This document shows, piece by piece, positions 14,747 to 24,082 of a DNA stretch of 64,000 nt. The stretch spans positions 62,001-126,000 of the forward strand of contig NZ_SDJP01000006.1 of NCBI RefSeq assembly GCF_004114995.1, given 5' to 3'. Every line of letters starts with the position of its first letter. Positions within the stretch are counted from its first letter, which is position 1. This DNA is from Halorubrum amylolyticum. GTDB taxonomy: Archaea; Halobacteriota; Halobacteria; Halobacteriales; Haloferacaceae. The position numbers and the translations under genes were made by a program. The notes beneath the pieces are model-generated. The model saw only the letters and a program-made list of their open reading frames with translations. It was not told where the DNA came from and searched no databases.

Positions 14747-16738
14747 ATGTCCGTACACCGAACCTTCCTGCGACTTCGCTGGCCGGGTGTCGACATCGCT
14801 GATGAGCGCCGAACGACGCCACTACGTGATGATCTCGCCCGGGCAGTGTACACCGCGACCAGCCAGCCGGATGATCTGGCCGAAGTGACCATCCACACCG
14901 GCGCACAATCACAAGAGCTGCTGTTGGCGGCAGGGAACCGAACACTCGAAGCGAACTACCCGCTCATCCGGACCGCTCAAGAAGCGCTCCCACAAGAGAT
15001 TGGGTTTGAGATCGTTGACGCAACCAAACTAGGACCGGCTCCCGCACTAACGGCGTGTCTTCTCGGCCCAGACACGACGGACACAGAAACGACTCGCTCC
15101 ACCCGAGACCCGGAGCTATCCCCACCGCAAACGGCGCTCCAGGGGTATCTTGAGACGCTCATCGACACCGAGCTCGCACACGTGATTCGGATTCTCGTCA
15201 GAAACGCGGGCTCCAAACGAGAAGTAACACTCCGCGCAGCACTATACGATCCTGACCGCCAGTGGGTGAGCGACAGCGACTACGCCGCCACGCTCGATGA
15301 CGGCACCATCGATCCGGCGACGTATTTCACCGACGACGCGATCACGTCGTCATGGCGCCTGCCGATTGACGGAACGTGGAGTGTGTCCGCAGACGCGCCC
15401 GTGCTCGGCGAGAGCCATGAGACGCCGCGGCTGTATCTCGACACCGACAAACTCCGTGCGCTTGAGCGCGACGAGACCCACCGACCAGACAGCCGCCGCC
15501 GACTCGCCCGCAGTTCCGAGGCGTTCGATGCCTTACGAGACCGAACGCCACCCCCGTCCCGACAGCGCGCATACAGCTCCCTCGACGTCGATCCGTGGCT
15601 GACAGTCGACGCCGAGACGCTGCCAGCGTTTCTCGCGCACGTGCCCGCCTACTACGACCGGGATCGATGGCCACGACGCGCTGGCTGGGACCCGTTCACC
15701 TACAGTGTTGAATCCGTGCTCCGCGAGGCACCGGGGACGGTCCCCGGAGCAACGGCGGATCGAACGACACCGACACCCGACCCACTCGATTCGCTCGATA
15801 TCGACGCCACCGACGACCACACTAAAGCTGCAGTCAGGTGGTTACAGACACGGGGGAAGATTCAAGATCCGCGCTGGTTCCCTGCTGCTACAGTCGAACT
15901 TGTCCGCCCGGGCCTCGCACGGCCAGTCAGTATCGTCACCGACGAGACGCTCGCTGCCGGGGATCTCATTGCGCTCGTCAGTACCGCCGCTCGCAAGGAG
16001 ACGACCGCGTACATCCTTGTCGACACCGACGAGACGGCCGCCCGCGTCGCCAGGCTGTTGGCCCAGCCAATTCGGGAGACAACACCGGAGGGAGTGCGGC
16101 TGTATACGGCTTCAGAGACGATTAGAGCCGATGGAACAATGGCAATGTTCCCACGGTCGGCTGACCCGCCAACGTGGTGGCTCAGGCCTGATGGCGCGCT
16201 CGAGTTGTGGAGCGGTGAAAAGCGGCTCAGAGAGTGGGCCCAGCCGTGGACAGCCGAAACTCTCGTCGCCTCGCTCCCGACCAGTCGCCGCGGTGACGAC
16301 GCGTACGTCGTCCGTGATGCCGACGGCGACCATCGCACGGAGTTCCAAACGGCAGACGACCTCGCAGCGGCGTGGGCGCCACTTCCAGCGCCCGTTGCGC
16401 CGGCGTTTCTCGCAACCGGGCTGTATCATGGAACCATCCTGACGCCAACGACCCGTGGATTCAAAGAGTATCGTCACCATCCAACGTGGGTGACGGAACA
16501 TAATCCCCGGTATCGGTCACCGTCATTTACCGAGGCGGTCGTCGACCGATTTCTCGACGAGTACACCGTCCCAACGGACGCTGATCCGCTTGGGATCGAC
16601 CAGGTGTTTCCACGGCTCTGTACCTGGGTGCGGACGATTGATCCCTACGGGCTCGAGTTCGATCTTGATCGCGATCGCGTCGACTACCACATCGACGACC
16701 GTCGCCAGTGGCGGTATCCGCCGTCCGAGTCGGAGTAA
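14747..16738 (+). CDS. Gene Y of the paired X/Y system (663 aa, unknown function)
   Basis: The start is ATG 14747, just after the X stop; the longer frame from 14600 overlaps X and is not used. It is homologous along its length to Y' (50423-52708): shared landmarks are YLETLIDTELAHVIRILV, DDAITSSWRL, a segment ending SVLREAP, the core SIVTDETLAAGDLIALVS ... AYILVDTDETAARVARLLAQPI, then TWWLRPDGALEL, and the C-terminal RQWRYPPSE. The core is the one also found in X and X', so all four proteins derive partly from one domain. In Y the acidic residues of a nuclease site are not evident, so it may be a structural partner. Confidence 0.7.
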   Translation: MSVHRTFLRLRWPGVDIADERRTTPLRDDLARAVYTATSQPDDLAEVTIHTGAQSQELLLAAGNRTLEANYPLIRTAQEALPQEIGFEIVDATKLGPAPALTACLLGPDTTDTETTRSTRDPELSPPQTALQGYLETLIDTELAHVIRILVRNAGSKREVTLRAALYDPDRQWVSDSDYAATLDDGTIDPATYFTDDAITSSWRLPIDGTWSVSADAPVLGESHETPRLYLDTDKLRALERDETHRPDSRRRLARSSEAFDALRDRTPPPSRQRAYSSLDVDPWLTVDAETLPAFLAHVPAYYDRDRWPRRAGWDPFTYSVESVLREAPGTVPGATADRTTPTPDPLDSLDIDATDDHTKAAVRWLQTRGKIQDPRWFPAATVELVRPGLARPVSIVTDETLAAGDLIALVSTAARKETTAYILVDTDETAARVARLLAQPIRETTPEGVRLYTASETIRADGTMAMFPRSADPPTWWLRPDGALELWSGEKRLREWAQPWTAETLVASLPTSRRGDDAYVVRDADGDHRTEFQTADDLAAAWAPLPAPVAPAFLATGLYHGTILTPTTRGFKEYRHHPTWVTEHNPRYRSPSFTEAVVDRFLDEYTVPTDADPLGIDQVFPRLCTWVRTIDPYGLEFDLDRDRVDYHIDDRRQWRYPPSESE

Positions 16739-18195
16739 CCGTCACCCCCACTGGCGAGTACACAACTGACGAAGACGCTACCTCAAAATATCTGGTTTCT
16801 GTTACAAGATCGAGACTGAAACACAGAGCCAGCAGGGCCCGTGTGCGACCAGCATCGACTCCAAGCGAGCGGTCCCATCTCAGAGCGGTCCAGTCAGAGT
16901 CTTGAGGGTCAGTGAACAGTCCGTAGGGAACCGCCACCGAGCCGCCAGGAGTCGGACCGCACCACCAGCAGCAGCACCCTGTTCGGCAGTACTTGCTACC
17001 GCACCAGCAGCACCACAAATCGCATGCAGGCGGCGACACAGCAGCAGCAGATTCCGACTAATATAGTAGATATGGTTCCCAAATACAGCGGTGATAACGC
17101 ACTGCGTATGACTACCAATTCAGGGGGGACCCGAGAATCAGTACCCGACTGGCGGCCGCTGTGGAAAGAGAGATATCAATGGGGGGATTCGACCGCACGC
17201 CGGGTCTCAATCAAGACGGTAGAGTGGATGCTCAGTAGGTCGCATCCCTACCCGATACACCTATTTTCTGACATGCTTTCGGGAGGAGAGTAAGCAGTGT
17301 AGCTGCTCGGACGCCGTCGCGAGACAGCGGTAGCAGCGTCGATACTCGGATCGAGTCCTGACCGACAGCCGGGAGGCCAGAGCCAACTAGTGGGGTCGTA
17401 TCGCACCGCGATCGTCGCGCCGGACAGTTGCGGTACCATTGGTCGCCGTCGTATCGATCCAGTTCGCATCATGGATGGAGACCCATAAGCGTCGTCGCAG
17501 AACAAGGGTGTCTACGTGGGAACGTCAGTCAAGATGAGCGCACGACAACTTCGGCCCCGTACTACCGAGTCTTAGGACGGTCCAGTTGGCTTGACCCGCA
17601 GTCGGGGACGTATTTTGAGTTCGTAGTGACCAGTAGTTTCTGTTTAGTGTGCGTGACTCCGGTTACGGGTTGTGGGTCTGACTGTATTCAGTGTCTCGTC
17701 GACTGGTGTCGTCGTCGAGTCATGGTGATCGGAGAGTACTGCTGGTGGCCATCGCCAGTCCGGATCCAATCTGAAACGAGGGGTCTTCAGTGCGCTTCAG
17801 CCGCCGGTGGCTGTGTCCCTTCATCCTGGGTGGGCAATTCGTTTCGATCCGACTGTTCGTTGGGTCCCTCCTGTCTTTCTCACAGCCCCCAGCGCACTCA
17901 CTACTTTGACGACAACTACTATCTCAGTCGGTAACTAGTGCTGCTGTAACCACCCCGTCCGGGGATTTGACACGGAACTGCTGCTGGCGACACGAGGTAG
18001 AGCGATGTGCTGCTGCCGATGCTGCGGTAGGTAGCTGTCGCCCACAGAGGTGGGCGAGTTCACAGAAACACCTCACCTTGTATTCACATAGTCGATGAGA
18101 ATGTTCGAACCGACGACTGCGACTACCATTCGAGCGGTCCTCGTGAATTCAGTATCGTCCTCTTGGCTGTCTGTGAGTTTGGATCTCTTCACGAT
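16739..18195. other. 1.4-kb gene-free region downstream of X/Y
   Basis: No ORF here has convincing composition or homology to anything in the window. CAGCAG-type triplet clusters occur at about 16963-17050, and CTGCTG-type clusters (the complementary words) at about 17940-18030. The rest looks unstructured. The companion X'/Y' locus also borders a long gene-free, repeat-rich region. Confidence 0.5.
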
Positions 18196-18237
18196 TCATC
18201 GGGGCTTGTAACGTGGAATTTTGGAGTAGACTTTCAT
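18196..18237 (-). pseudogene. Start-codon stump of a lost RNA ligase gene
   Basis: The minus strand reads MKVYSKIPRY then diverges to a stop. This matches the first residues of the intact RNA ligase at 42112-43185 (MKVYPKIPRY), and the two genes upstream are paralogues of those upstream of the intact ligase. The ligase body has been deleted here. Confidence 0.7.
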
Positions 18238-18240
18238 CGG

Positions 18241-18534
18241 CTAGTGGCAGAGTATTGTGAGCGGCCAGGTATCATCGTTCGGTGGCCACTCAACACCCTC
18301 CCACGTTCGAACGGCGTCGCCAACAGCCGTCCGAAACTCATCGACCGGCGTGGTACGGACACTCGACGGCATCGGACCGTAATCGTCCCACTCCGCAGTG
18401 TAGCGGACGACTCTCGATCGAAGACGGCCATCTGCCGAGTCCAGATCGTACGTTTCGAAGATGTGGTGGACGCCAAGCACGAGCACTTCTTCGAGTTCGT
18501 CGTGTCGGTAGATCGTATTTTCAGAGAGGTTCAT
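18241..18534 (-). CDS. Hypothetical protein of the RNA-ligase operon, copy 1 (97 aa)
   Basis: Paralogue of 43213-43479. Both start MNLxENTIYxHDEL and continue EVLVxGVHHIFETYDLD, LRSRxVRYTAEWDDYGP and VDEFRTAV. The compact beta-rich sequence suggests a small binding or adaptor protein. It lies between the 83-aa coiled protein (upstream) and the ligase stump (3 bp downstream), the same order as in the intact operon. The C-terminus is longer than in copy 2. Function unknown. Confidence 0.65.
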   Translation of the reverse strand: MNLSENTIYRHDELEEVLVLGVHHIFETYDLDSADGRLRSRVVRYTAEWDDYGPMPSSVRTTPVDEFRTAVGDAVRTWEGVEWPPNDDTWPLTILCH

Positions 18535-18549
18535 TTGTGTTCGACGTGC

Positions 18550-18801
18550 TCATTCGAGCTCCGAATCCGGCCGGTCGATACCATCTTTCAGGTCAGCGAG
18601 ATCGCGTTCGAGTCGATCGATGTGCGTTTCGAGATCCTCGACGCTCATCAGTGCGAGACGAAGGAACGCCTCGTCCCGCTCCGGCATTAACGGGAGGTGA
18701 CTCTCCGATGCTGGCAGGTCATCCGACTGTCGTGCGCGTTTGCGGACGAGTTCTTCACGAGCGCCGCGGAGTTCTCGGCGGAGGAGTTCGTCGTCGTTCA
18801 T
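18550..18801 (-). CDS. Coiled-coil hypothetical protein, copy 1 (83 aa)
   Basis: The start MNDDELLRRELRGAREEL is chosen by comparison with the paralogue 43495-43746, which is almost identical. Two charged helices (RELRGAREELVRKRARQ; VEDLETHIDRLERDLADLKD) predict a coiled-coil hairpin. It is the first gene of the ligase operon copy. Presumably a structural or oligomerisation partner. Upstream, 18802-19075 holds only promoter-type sequence. Confidence 0.65.
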   Translation of the reverse strand: MNDDELLRRELRGAREELVRKRARQSDDLPASESHLPLMPERDEAFLRLALMSVEDLETHIDRLERDLADLKDGIDRPDSELE

Positions 18802-19075
18802 GGGTAGGAACACACCAGAGTACAGCCCGCTACGGCCCCGGAAGGGCGGTCGCACGGACCGTCTCACCGAGTGTGTGGCTTGCCGACCAACGCTCGGAGA
18901 TTCATGACAGTTTGTGCCGAGAGCCACGGTAAATACTTTCTGTGGAGTACACAGACCACCGGTACAGCGGAGAACCCACCGGCTTCAGTTGGACACGTCA
19001 AATAGTGTATACAGTAAGACCATCCGGTACGTAAAGGCAGAATCCTTATGATTGGCTGAACGGAACTGTCGTATC

Positions 19076-19831
19076 ATGAAGGCAGTTGTACTCGCAGCTG
19101 GTGAGGGTACCCGCCTCCGTCCGCTCACGGAAGACACGCCCAAGGGGATGGTCGAGGTCGACGGGAAACCCCTCATCACCCACTGCTTCGATCAGCTCAT
19201 CGATCTCGGTGCGGACGAACTCATCGTCGTTGTCGGCTACATGAAGGAGGTGATCATCGACCACTACGGCGACGAGTACGACGGCGTCCCGATCACCTAC
19301 ACCCACCAGCGCGAACAGAAGGGGCTCGCCCACGCCCTCCTGACGGTCGAGGAACACATCGACGACGACTTCATGCTCATCCTCGGCGACAACATCTTTC
19401 AGGCGAATCTCCAAGACGTGGTTCGTCGCCAGCGTGAAGACCGCGCGGACGCGGCGTTCCTCGTCGAGGAAGTCCCGTGGGAAGACGCGTCTCGGTACGG
19501 CGTCTGTGACACCAACCAGTACGGCGAAATCACCGACGTCGTCGAGAAACCCGAGGACCCGCCGAGCAACCTAGTGATGACCGGCTTCTACACGTTCTCG
19601 CCCGCCATCTTCCACGCCTGTCACCTCGTCCAGCCCTCGAACCGCGACGAGTACGAGATCAGCGATGCGGTGGATCTACTCATCCAGTCGGGCCGCACCA
19701 TCGACGCCATCGGCCTCGACGGCTGGCGCATCGACGTCGGCTATCCCGAGGATCGTGATGAAGCGGAACAGCGCCTCACTGGGGGTACAGAGGATCAATC
19801 AGAGCAGAGTGTAGTTGGATCTGATGACTAA
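19076..19831 (+). CDS. aglF: Sugar-1-phosphate nucleotidyltransferase (251 aa)
   Basis: GT-A type nucleotidyltransferase: LAAGEGTRLRPLTEDTPKGM (residues 5-25, nucleotide loop with catalytic Arg and Lys), LILGDNIF (metal-binding Asp, about 102) and ITDVVEKPEDPPS (sugar site). It forms an NDP-sugar from NTP and sugar 1-phosphate. AglF in Haloferax N-glycosylation is the closest named relative, so the symbol is tentative. Start 19076 is taken because the conserved fold begins there. It faces an epimerase and a polyprenyl sugar-phosphate transferase, consistent with surface glycan synthesis. Confidence 0.8.
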   Translation: MKAVVLAAGEGTRLRPLTEDTPKGMVEVDGKPLITHCFDQLIDLGADELIVVVGYMKEVIIDHYGDEYDGVPITYTHQREQKGLAHALLTVEEHIDDDFMLILGDNIFQANLQDVVRRQREDRADAAFLVEEVPWEDASRYGVCDTNQYGEITDVVEKPEDPPSNLVMTGFYTFSPAIFHACHLVQPSNRDEYEISDAVDLLIQSGRTIDAIGLDGWRIDVGYPEDRDEAEQRLTGGTEDQSEQSVVGSDD

Positions 19832-19851
19832 TTGGTCCGATTGCCCATAAC

Positions 19852-20760
19852 TCACCACAGTGCTTCTAATTTGCTATTGAGCGACTGAGTGGGTTCAAAC
19901 CCTAACTCACGCTGGGCTTTTCGTATTGACGGACAACTCTGCTCAATATCGCCGTCACGGGCGTCAATATGAGTAACGCTTGAGTTTGTCTCGAATGTGT
20001 CCACGACTAACTGAGCAAGGTCTTTGATTGTGATACTGCTTCCCGTTCCAATATTGTACGCCTCCCCAGGGACTCCGTGTGTCGCAGCAAGGCAATTTGC
20101 GGTAACAACATCGTCTACATGGACGAAGTCACGTGTCTGTTTACCGTCGCCGTGGATGGTAAGATCCTCTTCGCGACGTGCCTGATCGAGAAAAATATCG
20201 ATTACGCCGCTGTACTGACCGCCACGCTGACGTGGTCCGTAAACATTGAAATATCGGAGAGCAATTGTCTCAACACCGTAGATTTCGTGATATAATCTGC
20301 AGTACTCGTCTGCACTGTGCTTTTCAAGACCGTACGGGGACGTTGGCTGCTTTGGATCCGATTCATCGATCGGAATAGACTCTGGTGTGCCGTAGACTGC
20401 TGCACTTGACGCGTAGATGAATCGAGCATCTTCATTACGGGCGTGTTCAAGTAATCGTAGCGTCGCATCAACGTTCGTTTCATGACTCTCCACAGGAGCG
20501 TCGACAGAGTGCTCAACACTTACATTAGCAGCCTCATGGAAAATATAATCAACGCCGTCAACAGCTTGATCAACGGCTTGGGCATTGTGTAGATCCGCTG
20601 CAATCAATGTCGCCCGGTCGTCAACCCACTCACGGCGCCCACTCGAGAGATTATCGAGGACAACAACGTCATTATCCGCGACGAGTGCGTCAACGAGGTG
20701 GCTCCCGATAAACCCAGCACCGCCAGTCACCAGTACCGACTGATCTGTTGGCATTTCCAT
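19852..20760 (-). CDS. NAD-dependent sugar epimerase/dehydratase (302 aa)
   Basis: Extended short-chain dehydrogenase fold: VLVTGGAGFIGSHLVDAL (NAD-binding GxxGxxG, residues 9-26), DGVDYIFHEAANVSVEHS, the catalytic YGLEKHSADEYCR (YxxxK) and FNVYGPRQ, YNIGTGSS near the C-terminus. This is the pattern of UDP-glucose 4-epimerase-like enzymes acting on nucleotide sugars. The length is normal. It lies 50 bp downstream of the glycosylphosphotransferase on the same strand and ends 20 bp from the convergent nucleotidyltransferase. Confidence 0.85.
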   Translation of the reverse strand: MEMPTDQSVLVTGGAGFIGSHLVDALVADNDVVVLDNLSSGRREWVDDRATLIAADLHNAQAVDQAVDGVDYIFHEAANVSVEHSVDAPVESHETNVDATLRLLEHARNEDARFIYASSAAVYGTPESIPIDESDPKQPTSPYGLEKHSADEYCRLYHEIYGVETIALRYFNVYGPRQRGGQYSGVIDIFLDQARREEDLTIHGDGKQTRDFVHVDDVVTANCLAATHGVPGEAYNIGTGSSITIKDLAQLVVDTFETNSSVTHIDARDGDIEQSCPSIRKAQRELGFEPTQSLNSKLEALW

Positions 20761-20810
20761 ACTGACTGCTCACAACCCACCCCTAAATCCGGTATGATTT
20801 CTGATCGAGA

Positions 20811-22229
20811 TCACCGAACCGTTTGCAGTACGTCTACCATCACCTTCCAGATCTGCCGCACAACCAGCTTCATATCATATGTAAATGACTGATATTTTAC
20901 ATATTGAAGATCGTACCGAAGTTTCTCATCTGGCTCAGCACCAGTCACATCGTTTACCTGTGCCAATCCAGTCAGGCCAGGCTTTACGAACCAGCGTTTT
21001 CGCCAGTCTACAACCCCCGACTGGATATCCAAATCCAACTCTGGCCGTTCAGGGCGCGGGCCAACCACACTCATATCGCCCTTCAACACAGCCCACAGCT
21101 GGGGGACCTCATCAAGATGGGTCTGACGCAACACGCGTCCAACACGAGTAACACGTGGATCAATCCCACCATTATCTTCGTCGCTGATCGTCGCACCCGT
21201 CTCATCCTCGGCGTTTTCGACCATTGATCTGAACTTGTACACCTCGAACGTCTCACCAAACACCGCAGTGCGCTCTTGGCTGTACAAGATCGACCCACCA
21301 TCATCTAGTTTGATCGCCACCACTATAGCACAGATGATGGGACTCAACACCACTAACCCAACCAATGAGAACAGAAGGTCAAAGCCACGTTTGAGAATAT
21401 GGTCTTGGATGTCCCACGGTTCTATGTCGACGGTGACGAGGGTCCCAACATTAGTGTCAGCACTTAACACCTGATCGGCGTGATCACGATGGACGAGGAC
21501 ATCGACGCCGTGCTCGTAACACGCATCGAGTACGCCGAAGAACTCTGCCCGGTCTGTGTGCTCAAAGGTTAACACGACGGTGTCAATATCGTACTCAACA
21601 AGGACATCCTCGATTCGGGAGAGACCGCCTAGCCGATCTAGCCCGTTTAGCTGAAAGCCTCCATCGGCAACAGCTGCTACCGGATTCGGCGATCCAGTAG
21701 TCCTGTAGGCGTTCGTGGGACAGAGATACCCTAGAAGTGGGATATCGATATCATTTGCAAGCTCATCAATCGAACTCGGATCATCTCCGACGATGATCGC
21801 ACGCTCGGCGTCACCGTTCGGTCGCTGTCGAATCCACACGAACCATGCAGGCAGCATGACGAGTAGCAATGGCGTAATCGCGATGAGCGTCGTCCTCGGC
21901 AGTCGATACGTATAATCAAAGTATCCGATCGCAGCGAGCGTCAGCATCGCAACCATGACCCGCTTTTGTGTGAGCGCCACCGTATCGAGAATGCGCCGCG
22001 GTCGTGGCTTGTATAGCGGGAGAAACGCACCGGTAACGATGACGACCGTCGTCGCCATCTCAAACACCAGTTCGGCCCCCATCGGTGCATCCGCGGTAAG
22101 TCGACCAACCACCGGAAGTTGTGTGAGAAGGGTGTGTGACGCGGAGCTATTGACAATTGCAACGGCAAACGCAGTAATGGCTGCGACACCACCAACGCTT
22201 CGCAGCCGATACTGCCACCCGGAGAGCAT
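20811..22229 (-). CDS. Polyprenyl glycosylphosphotransferase, WbaP-like (472 aa)
   Basis: Four to five N-terminal membrane helices (about 10-140), a CoA-binding-like middle domain (AIIVGDDPSSIDELAND) and a C-terminal sugar transferase domain with KRGFDLLFSLVGLVVLSPI, YSQERTAVFGETFEVYKFRSM and RQTHLDEVPQLWAVLKGDMS followed by GPRPERPE. It transfers a sugar phosphate to a polyprenyl phosphate carrier to start glycan or exopolysaccharide assembly. Likely co-transcribed with the epimerase. Bases 22230-22428 upstream hold the promoter. Confidence 0.9.
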   Translation of the reverse strand: MLSGWQYRLRSVGGVAAITAFAVAIVNSSASHTLLTQLPVVGRLTADAPMGAELVFEMATTVVIVTGAFLPLYKPRPRRILDTVALTQKRVMVAMLTLAAIGYFDYTYRLPRTTLIAITPLLLVMLPAWFVWIRQRPNGDAERAIIVGDDPSSIDELANDIDIPLLGYLCPTNAYRTTGSPNPVAAVADGGFQLNGLDRLGGLSRIEDVLVEYDIDTVVLTFEHTDRAEFFGVLDACYEHGVDVLVHRDHADQVLSADTNVGTLVTVDIEPWDIQDHILKRGFDLLFSLVGLVVLSPIICAIVVAIKLDDGGSILYSQERTAVFGETFEVYKFRSMVENAEDETGATISDEDNGGIDPRVTRVGRVLRQTHLDEVPQLWAVLKGDMSVVGPRPERPELDLDIQSGVVDWRKRWFVKPGLTGLAQVNDVTGAEPDEKLRYDLQYVKYQSFTYDMKLVVRQIWKVMVDVLQTVR

Positions 22230-22428
22230 TAGCCGTACGTACGGTTGACAATATATAAATGGACTGCGATGTCACCGACGGCAGCGTTCTGGTGAACTCA
22301 CCCACCCGCTCGATCCGGTCCAGCGCGGTCATCCCCTCGGCGTTTGCCCGACCGACTGAAAGGGGCTCCAGTTCGGGCAAGCCTCTCCGTCTGTCTCGGC
22401 GGCGGGACCACCGCCGCCACCGCCGCCG

Positions 22429-23595
22429 TCAGGCGACCGTTCCGCCCTTGCCGCCCTCCACGTCACCCTTCCCGCCCGCCCCGACGGGGGCGTCCCCCTC
22501 GTCGCCCGCGGGCACCCCCGCCGTCTCCGCGACGCGCTCGAACCGGACCTCGACGACCTGTCCCTCGGCGGTCGACTCGAACGCGAGGGCGGCGTCGGAC
22601 CGGTCGACCACCCACCGCACGAGCCACAGCCCGAGCCCGTCGGCGTGCCGCATCGCGGTCTCGTAGCCCCGCCGGATCGTCTCGACCGTCTCCGCGGGGA
22701 TGCCGGGACCGTCGTCGGCGACCCGGAGCGCGGCGTCGCCGTCGATCAGCCGGACCGAGACCGAGACCCGCGTCGCGCCGCCCTCGTTGTGGACCACCGC
22801 GTTCTCGATCACCTCCGACGCGACGACCTCGGTGAGCGGGTGCGCCCGCACCCGACACGCCTCCGCGACGGGCGCGTCGAACGCGGCGTCCGGGTGTTCG
22901 GCCCGGAGCCGCTCGATCACCCCCTCGACGACCTCGACGAGGTCCACGACCGCCGCCACTTCCTCGTCGGCGCCGTCGGGGCCGGTCACCGCGTCGATGT
23001 GACGGGCGTGCTCGCTGACCGCCAGCAGCCGGTCGACGTTCTCCTCGACGACGGCGACGTGCTCCGCGTCCGCGTCGCCGCGGGCGGCGAGCAGCCGGAC
23101 CCGCCCCCGGACGACCGTCATCGCGTTCCGGATGTTGTGCCGGAGCACCCGGTTCAACACGGTGAGCTGCGCGTTCGCGCGCTCGACCTCCGCCTGCGCC
23201 CGGCGCTGCTCCGCGTCGGTCACGCCGAACGCCAGCCCGAACACCGACCCGACCGACGCCGCGCCGGCGATGACGACGACCGGCCCCGAGGGCGCCGGCC
23301 CCTGGCTCGTCTCGTAGGTGACGAAAAGCAGCGCGACCGCCCCGAGCGTCGCCGCCCCCAGCGCGCTCCACGCGGTGACGCGAAGGGTGTGCCTCGGCGA
23401 GAGCGGCGACCGGGCGATCGGAACCGTCGCGGCGACGACGAGCGCGCTGCACGCGACGGGCACGAGCGCGCCGGTCACGATCGCGGCGGGGTCGCTCATC
23501 GCCGCCAGCGACCGCAGGTGATACCCGAGCGGGACCAGCCCGACGACCGCGAGCAGTCCCAGCGACCCGGCGGCCCGGAGCCGTGTCGTCCGCAT
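22429..23595 (-). CDS. Membrane histidine kinase (388 aa)
   Basis: About four N-terminal membrane helices (residues 10-135), then a short linker helix (RRAQAEVERANAQL), an H-box with NRVLRHNIRNAMTVVRG, N-box VIENAVVHNEG, G1 VADDGPGIP and G2 GLGLWLVRWVV. All ATP-binding motifs are intact. The very high G and C in third codon positions, shared with the next gene but not with the islands, marks this as chromosomal backbone. No response regulator is adjacent. The signal is unknown. Confidence 0.85.
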   Translation of the reverse strand: MRTTRLRAAGSLGLLAVVGLVPLGYHLRSLAAMSDPAAIVTGALVPVACSALVVAATVPIARSPLSPRHTLRVTAWSALGAATLGAVALLFVTYETSQGPAPSGPVVVIAGAASVGSVFGLAFGVTDAEQRRAQAEVERANAQLTVLNRVLRHNIRNAMTVVRGRVRLLAARGDADAEHVAVVEENVDRLLAVSEHARHIDAVTGPDGADEEVAAVVDLVEVVEGVIERLRAEHPDAAFDAPVAEACRVRAHPLTEVVASEVIENAVVHNEGGATRVSVSVRLIDGDAALRVADDGPGIPAETVETIRRGYETAMRHADGLGLWLVRWVVDRSDAALAFESTAEGQVVEVRFERVAETAGVPAGDEGDAPVGAGGKGDVEGGKGGTVA

Positions 23596-24082
23596 TACTG
23601 TCGGCTCGTCGTCACCGGGGGTTAACTGTTCCCGATCCGGTATCAGATCGGAGAACCACGGGACGAAACGCTCGACAAGTGTGTTTATTCAGATTGAAAT
23701 AATCGAGTTGTGACAGAAAACAACCCGTAAACCGACCCGTCGGCCGCCCGCAGATCGTACGATGACGCGGAGACGGGACGCCGACGCCGCGACGAACCGA
23801 GCGACGCGGGGAGCCGAGCGGACTCACGCAATTTTGCCGGTTTCGGTGACGGGCCGATGCGTCGCGGACGCGTCGTCGACCCGTCGTCGCCCCGGGTTCG
23901 ACCGGGGGCGGCCGAGCGCGCGGCTCCCGCCGACGCCGCCGTCCGCGCCGCCGTCGGCCGCCCGCGGGGGACCGGCTCGCGGTGCCGAACGCCCGTCGCC
24001 GCGCCCCGAGACCGGCGTCACAGATCGCTTCAGTTGTGGTCCGTAGCGCAGGGGTTTCCCCCGCGGATCGCCACCCGTCGAC
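23596..24082. other. GC-rich intergenic region
   Basis: Divergent promoter region of the histidine kinase and the symporter. AT-rich patches at about 23675-23730 could hold the kinase promoter and other sites. The remainder is GC-rich with no supported gene. Confidence 0.5.

Noticed and set aside
17428..17934. 168-residue frame in the gene-free region after Y
   Set aside because: Cys- and Ser-rich composition unlike haloarchaeal proteins, and no recognisable domain; treated as chance.
22344..23625. Long Arg/Pro-rich frames opposite the histidine kinase
   Set aside because: Shadow frames of a very GC-rich gene; the minus-strand frame has all kinase motifs.
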